Below are positions 14,200-17,158 of a DNA stretch of 17,158 nucleotides, in pieces. The DNA lies in NCBI GenBank assembly GCA_013811855.1, contig JACCUL010000159.1:1-17158 (forward strand). The letters run 5' to 3'. The DNA is from Acidimicrobiia bacterium (GTDB taxonomy: Bacteria; Actinomycetota; Acidimicrobiia; Acidimicrobiales; Ilumatobacteraceae). Below the pieces are notes generated by a model, which saw only the letters and a program-made list of their open reading frames with translations, had not been told where the DNA came from and did not search any database. Positions within the stretch are counted from its first letter, which is position 1. Each line of letters begins with the position of its first letter. A program made the translations under genes and the position numbers.

Positions 14200-14684
14200 G
14201 TCCCCAGTCTGGCCCGCCCGGCTCGCACGCCGCGGCCATCAGACCGTGGTACCGCCGGTACCGGCGGTCGCGGCGATCGTCGAGGCCGGAGGGTTGCCAT
14301 TCACGAACGACGTCCTCATCGCGCTCGGCCCGGACCGTAACGGCGCACCCGACACGTCTCACCCCACGGCCTCGTCGACTTGCCTTGCGGCCTTGCCTCA
14401 CCGGCAGCGCCCCAGGGGCTGTGTCGTGAAGACGTGTCAGCGAGGAGCTCGACGGAGCGATCAACGCCGCGGGATCGATCGGAATGTCGACCTCGTCGAG
14501 GGCGACTTCTGTGCTCGACGAAGGACCATCGCCACTCGCGACGACGGACCGTGGCGGGACGTCGCCGGCCGCCCTGGTCGCACGATGTAGCTCGACACTC
14601 CAGACGCGCGGCCGAAGCCTCGCTCGCGCCCTCCGCGGTTCGGCGTTCGGGGATGTCGTGCTGGCGCGTCCGCCAGCGGCCGCG
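14200..14684. other. Gap with no recognisable gene
   Basis: The stretch lies between the AIM24 start and the trmO stop, both on the minus strand. Frames are open on both strands, but the translations are Arg/Ser/Pro-rich with no motif I can name, and no start has a good ribosome site. Apart from the palindrome at 14251-14268, I see nothing; it may be an eroded gene or long intergenic DNA. Confidence 0.5.
14251..14268. promoter_or_regulatory. Perfect 18-bp palindrome upstream of the AIM24 gene
   Basis: ACCGCCGGTACCGGCGGT equals its own reverse complement, with no spacer. It also contains GGTACC, repeated just to the left at 14248-14253 (GGTACC GCC GGTACC). It sits 52 bp upstream of the AIM24 start on the minus strand, a normal operator distance. 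The role is inferred from position and symmetry only. Confidence 0.45.
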
Positions 14685-15101
14685 CTACCGGTCGCCGATC
14701 GGCTCGAGGATGGGCTTGACGTCGATGACGGGTGTGCCGTCGAGGGCCTCAAGGTTCCGCACGCGGATCGTGCATCCGTCGATCGCGATGATCTCGACGC
14801 GATGCAGTCCGATCGGGTTCGGACGATCGGGCGATCGCGTGCTGAACACGCCACGTCGGCGATTGCGCTCATCGCCACGGGGATGCAGGACCAGTACGTC
14901 ACGCCGGGCACGGTCGAGCCACGTCAGCACGATGATCTCCTGGCCGACGCGAAGATCTTTGATCCCGTCGGCCACCCCGGGGTTGAACACGAGGTCGGCA
15001 TCCGGCGCTCCCTCGTCGCCTTGCTTCGGAGCGACTTCGAGGTCGACGAGCGAGGACTCGACCCACGCGATGGGACGCAATTCATAGGCGCGATCGGTCA
15101 T
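14685..15101 (-). CDS. trmO: tRNA (N6-threonylcarbamoyladenosine-37) N6-methyltransferase, TrmO/TsaA type
   Basis: A 138-residue protein of the TrmO (UPF0066/TsaA) family, which methylates t6A at position 37 of some ANN-decoding tRNAs using SAM, giving m6t6A. Diagnostic segments are YELRPIAWVESS (6-17), HPRGD (73-77), RGVFSTRSPDRPNPIGL (83-99), the core TrmO motif, and LDGTPVIDVKP (120-130). Length matches single-domain TrmO proteins. The ATG at 15101 is taken because homology starts just after it; longer starts add Arg/Ser-rich sequence that overlaps the divergent methyltransferase promoter. The intergenic region 15102-15223 should hold both promoters. Confidence 0.93.
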   Translation of the reverse strand: MTDRAYELRPIAWVESSLVDLEVAPKQGDEGAPDADLVFNPGVADGIKDLRVGQEIIVLTWLDRARRDVLVLHPRGDERNRRRGVFSTRSPDRPNPIGLHRVEIIAIDGCTIRVRNLEALDGTPVIDVKPILEPIGDR

Positions 15102-15223
15102 CGACACATCATCACCGTGGCCCGAGGGCACCCCTCGACGCGCCCGTCCGCGTTTGATGAGTCCGTCCGATGTCAGCGACCTCCACTCCGCCGCACGACC
15201 CGTCGAGCGGGAAGGAGTCGCTC

Positions 15224-16126
15224 GTGCGCGGCCACACTGGTGCGATGACGGACGCGGCTGCGGGGAAAGGCGGACATGCTCACGACGATGTCGACTGGGC
15301 GGCGACGGCAGCAACCCTCAGCGGCTGGGACGAGCTGGAGGAAGGGCGCAACCGGGCGATCGTCGACTGGCTCGTCGTGCGCCCTGGGCAGGTGGTGGTG
15401 GATGTGGGCTCGGGGGCGGGGGGCATGGCGGCAGCGCTGCTTGATGCGGTGGGGACGGCGGGCACGGTGGTCATCGTGGACGGCGCCCTCGAGCTCCTCA
15501 CCGTCGCCCGGCGGCGGGTCGAGCGTCGCGACCACCACCTCGTCGCCGTACACGCCGACCTCGAGCACGAGCCACTGAGCCGTGTGCTCGACGTTCGACC
15601 CGTCGATCTCGTCCACGCCAGCGCGGTCGTCCACCACCTCGACGACGAGTTCGCCGCGATCCGGGCACTCGTCGATGTCGTGCGGCCGGGAGGGCGCGTC
15701 GTCGTGGTCGAAGGTGGGCTCGGCAACCGGTTCCTTCCCGACGACTGCGGCATCGGGGAGCCCGGAGTGGAGCAACGCCTGGCGGCGGCGCAGGACGCCT
15801 GGTTCTGGAGCGAGGTCCGCCCGGCCGGCGCCACGGTGCGCACGGGTCGGGGATGGAACGTGCTGCTGGCCGAGGCCGGACTGCTCGACGTCACGGCGCG
15901 GTCATTCCTGCTCGACCTACCACCCCCGCTCGAGGAGTCCACCCGACGGGTCGTCTGTGCTGTCCTCGCCGGTCAACTGGCCAGGGTCGATGACCGGCTC
16001 GGTGGCGAAGACCGGGCGACGTTGGCGCGCCTGCTCGACGACGACGATCCCCAGGGCCTCATGCGTCGCCGCGACATCTTCGTGCTCGGAGCACGCACCG
16101 TCCACGTCGGCACCGTGCCCGCCTGA
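15224..16126 (+). CDS. Class I SAM-dependent methyltransferase
   Basis: A 300-residue Rossmann methyltransferase. Motif I is VVVDVGSGAGGMAAALL (57-73), with the acidic strand-2 end VIVDGALELL (83-92), VHADLEHEP (109-117), the post-motif VDLVHASAVVHHLDDEFAAI (127-146) and PGGRVVVVEGG (155-165). The C-terminal third (about 180-300) is a variable substrate-binding part. GTG 15224 is chosen because GAAGGAG (15211-15217) precedes it by 6 bases; ATG 15245 is the alternative and ATG 15170 lacks a site. It resembles UbiE/COQ5-like or small-molecule methyltransferases; the substrate is not visible. Confidence 0.9.
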   Translation: MRGHTGAMTDAAAGKGGHAHDDVDWAATAATLSGWDELEEGRNRAIVDWLVVRPGQVVVDVGSGAGGMAAALLDAVGTAGTVVIVDGALELLTVARRRVERRDHHLVAVHADLEHEPLSRVLDVRPVDLVHASAVVHHLDDEFAAIRALVDVVRPGGRVVVVEGGLGNRFLPDDCGIGEPGVEQRLAAAQDAWFWSEVRPAGATVRTGRGWNVLLAEAGLLDVTARSFLLDLPPPLEESTRRVVCAVLAGQLARVDDRLGGEDRATLARLLDDDDPQGLMRRRDIFVLGARTVHVGTVPA

Positions 16127-16150
16127 CGGCCGCGCCGAACGCGATCGCCA

Positions 16151-16174
16151 AACCGGCCCCACGGCGTGCCGGTT
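16151..16174. terminator. Candidate terminator hairpin
   Basis: AACCGGC (16151-16157) and GCCGGTT (16168-16174) form a perfect 7-bp stem with a 10-base loop, starting 25 bases after the methyltransferase stop. It lies between convergent genes, so it may serve both. There is no T tract, as often in high-GC bacteria. Confidence 0.45.
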
Positions 16175-16239
16175 GCGAACCGTTCCAACGTGTCGCGCCG
16201 ACGGCGTTCGGCGTGCATGTTCGGTGCGCCGTGAAAGGG

Positions 16240-16519
16240 GCGTGGTGCGAGCTGGGTGCCGATGCCCTTCATACCCGCCTTGTTCGCCACCATGGTGGTC
16301 CTGGATCCAGGCGTGCACGAGTCCGTCCGTGATCACGTTGACGAAGCCGACGAGCTCGGGACCATCTCGAGCGACGACCCATCCCAGGCTGTGGGTCTCG
16401 ACGAGGCGTGACCAGTCCCACTCGGTTTCGGCGAACAGTCGGGTGTCGAAGGCTTCCGCGTCGAGCGCGTTGACCTCCAGGTTCTCGAACGTGTCCCGCC
16501 ACGCGTAGGTGATCGACAT
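16240..16519 (-). pseudogene. GNAT acetyltransferase, frameshifted and truncated
   Basis: From ATG 16519 the minus strand reads MSITYAWRDTFENLEVNALD, then WDWSRLVETHSLGWVVARDG, ELVGFVNVITDGLVHAWIQD. One extra C in GACCACC near 16300 then breaks the frame. In the next frame it continues TMVANKAGMKGIGTQL, where KGIGTQL is the acetyl-CoA pyrophosphate-binding loop (usual R/Q-x-x-G-x-G/A). After that the usual end of the GNAT fold is not recognisable. It is the N-terminal two thirds of a GNAT N-acetyltransferase with a frameshift and lost C-terminus. The acceptor is unknown, and no functional enzyme is expected unless the indel is a sequencing error. Confidence 0.75.
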
Positions 16520-16564
16520 GTTGGCGCGGACGGTAGCTCGGCTCAGGCCGCAAGCCGGGCGAGA

Positions 16565-16876
16565 TTACCCCGGGGCCTCGTGCCATCGTCGTAGCAAATC
16601 GAAGGGGTAGATGCCAGTGGCGTGACCGTCGTTCCACGTGATGTTGAGCCCCCAGGCACCGTGAAGTTGGGCGCGCTCGACACGAAGCGGTACCGGGCTA
16701 TTCGGGCGGGGCCAGCTGTCTTCTCCCCGCTCACGGAAATTGCGGCACGTCGCACACGGGCATCCTTGGCGCAGGCTCACCAGGTCGAACCGAGCGACGT
16801 AGCCGTCGAGGTAGGTCACTGTCACCGCGGCGTCCTTGGCGACGTCGATCGATTCGGGTTGATGCCGTTCGTCCAC
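16565..16876 (-). CDS. DUF971 (GBBH-like N-terminal domain) protein
   Basis: A 103-residue protein that is almost entirely one DUF971 domain: VTVTYLDGYVARFDLVSLRQ (18-37), GCPCATC (38-44), VPLRVERAQLHGAWGLNITW (62-81), NDGHATGIYPFDLLRRW (82-98). The RxxCxCAxC-like cysteines (39, 41, 44) suggest metal or Fe-S binding. The domain is found at the N-terminus of gamma-butyrobetaine hydroxylase and attached to Mrp-type Fe-S carrier ATPases. GTG 16876 is the only plausible start, 9 bases after the stop of the upstream Nfu-like gene, so the two are probably one operon, consistent with an Fe-S cluster role. Confidence 0.88.
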   Translation of the reverse strand: MDERHQPESIDVAKDAAVTVTYLDGYVARFDLVSLRQGCPCATCRNFRERGEDSWPRPNSPVPLRVERAQLHGAWGLNITWNDGHATGIYPFDLLRRWHEAPG

Positions 16877-16885
16877 GCAGCGGCC

Positions 16886-17158
16886 CTACAGGTGCGCCAC
16901 CGCCGCGGCGACGATCACCGCCACGATCGGGCCCCATTCGAAGCCTGGTTGGTGTCTCACCGTGACGAGGTCGTTCACGCCGAAGATCGACGCGACCCCT
17001 CCCGCCGCGAATGCGGCCTCGGCGAACGGCACATCGACCGCGGCGTCCGGGCTTGTCAGATCGAGCATTTCAGGGAACGTGGTGTCCAGTGAACTTCCTC
17101 GCGGCGGCGTTCGGCATCGGCGATGGTGAGGCCGAGCGTTCTCAGCCGGTGCCAACAT
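16886..17158 (-). CDS. Nfu/NifU N-terminal domain protein, at window edge
   Basis: The frame is open to the window edge, so the 5' end is not certain. The C-terminal part LDTTFPEMLDLTSPDAAVDV, then PFAEAAFAAGGVASIFGVND and LVTVRHQPGFEW matches the Nfu N-terminal domain (scaffold for Fe-S assembly), where PNPNxLK, absent here, normally precedes. Upstream of LDTTFPEM this frame gives Arg/Pro-rich residues that do not look like Nfu, while the -1 frame (to a stop at 17056) reads LGLTIADAERRREEVHW, like the end of another protein. So the Nfu start may be internal, or the gene may be truncated or frameshifted. Neighbouring DUF971 fits an Fe-S context. Confidence 0.6.
   Translation of the reverse strand: MLAPAENARPHHRRCRTPPRGSSLDTTFPEMLDLTSPDAAVDVPFAEAAFAAGGVASIFGVNDLVTVRHQPGFEWGPIVAVIVAAAVAHL

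Noticed and set aside
14120..14911. 263-codon minus-strand open frame spanning the gap between AIM24 and trmO
   Set aside because: It overlaps both well-supported genes in another frame and its translation is Arg/Ser-rich without motifs.
1..17158. CRISPR arrays, rRNA genes or a replication origin
   Set aside because: No regularly spaced repeats, no rRNA-like conserved stretches and no DnaA-box cluster are visible.

Overview
The window is GC-rich, densely coded bacterial DNA with many GTG starts and ATGA-type gene overlaps. The protein families (zf-HC2 anti-sigma fused to a membrane domain, AIM24, VapBC-like modules, DUF5615, M20 and P450 types) point to an actinobacterium. I would guess an Acidimicrobiia/Ilumatobacter-like lineage, but this is inferred from protein style only; there is no rRNA or other marker gene.

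Left part (1-6960) is an accessory, partly decayed patchwork. It holds the C-terminal part of an M20 peptidase, a cytochrome P450 broken by about five frame changes, an antisense relic of an alpha/beta hydrolase, and an intact alpha/beta hydrolase. Next come a FitAB/VapBC-like toxin-antitoxin pair with an apparently leaderless promoter, a tyrosine-recombinase relic, an intact Methyltransf_2-type O-methyltransferase, an unidentified coding remnant, a VOC/glyoxalase protein and the N-terminal stump of an IS110-family transposase. The two mobile-element relics beside a toxin-antitoxin pair suggest past insertion and loss.

Middle part (6962-12438) is one long minus-strand array. Reading 5' to 3' it runs: ECF-like sigma factor, zf-HC2 anti-sigma domain fused to about six membrane segments, ABC ATPase, ABC-2-like permease, second small membrane protein, then (after about 100 bp) a Cu/Zn superoxide dismutase and a seven-TM membrane protein. 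The first five genes are joined by ATGA or TGATG overlaps, so they are almost certainly translationally coupled. This is the most coherent system in the window: a sigma/anti-sigma switch whose anti-sigma is itself a membrane protein encoded with a transporter.

Right part (12573-17158) begins with a second toxin-antitoxin module (RHH/DUF433-like antitoxin and DUF5615 PIN-like toxin), read divergently from the sigma operon. A perfect inverted repeat abuts its start codon. Then follow an AIM24 protein with an 18-bp perfect palindrome upstream, an unexplained gap, trmO (tRNA t6A37 methyltransferase), a class I methyltransferase, a frameshifted GNAT acetyltransferase, a DUF971 protein and an Nfu N-terminal-domain protein at the edge.

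No rRNA, convincing tRNA or CRISPR array is visible. At least four genes carry single-base indels, several in short homopolymers. The reader should keep both explanations open: real decay, or sequencing/assembly error.
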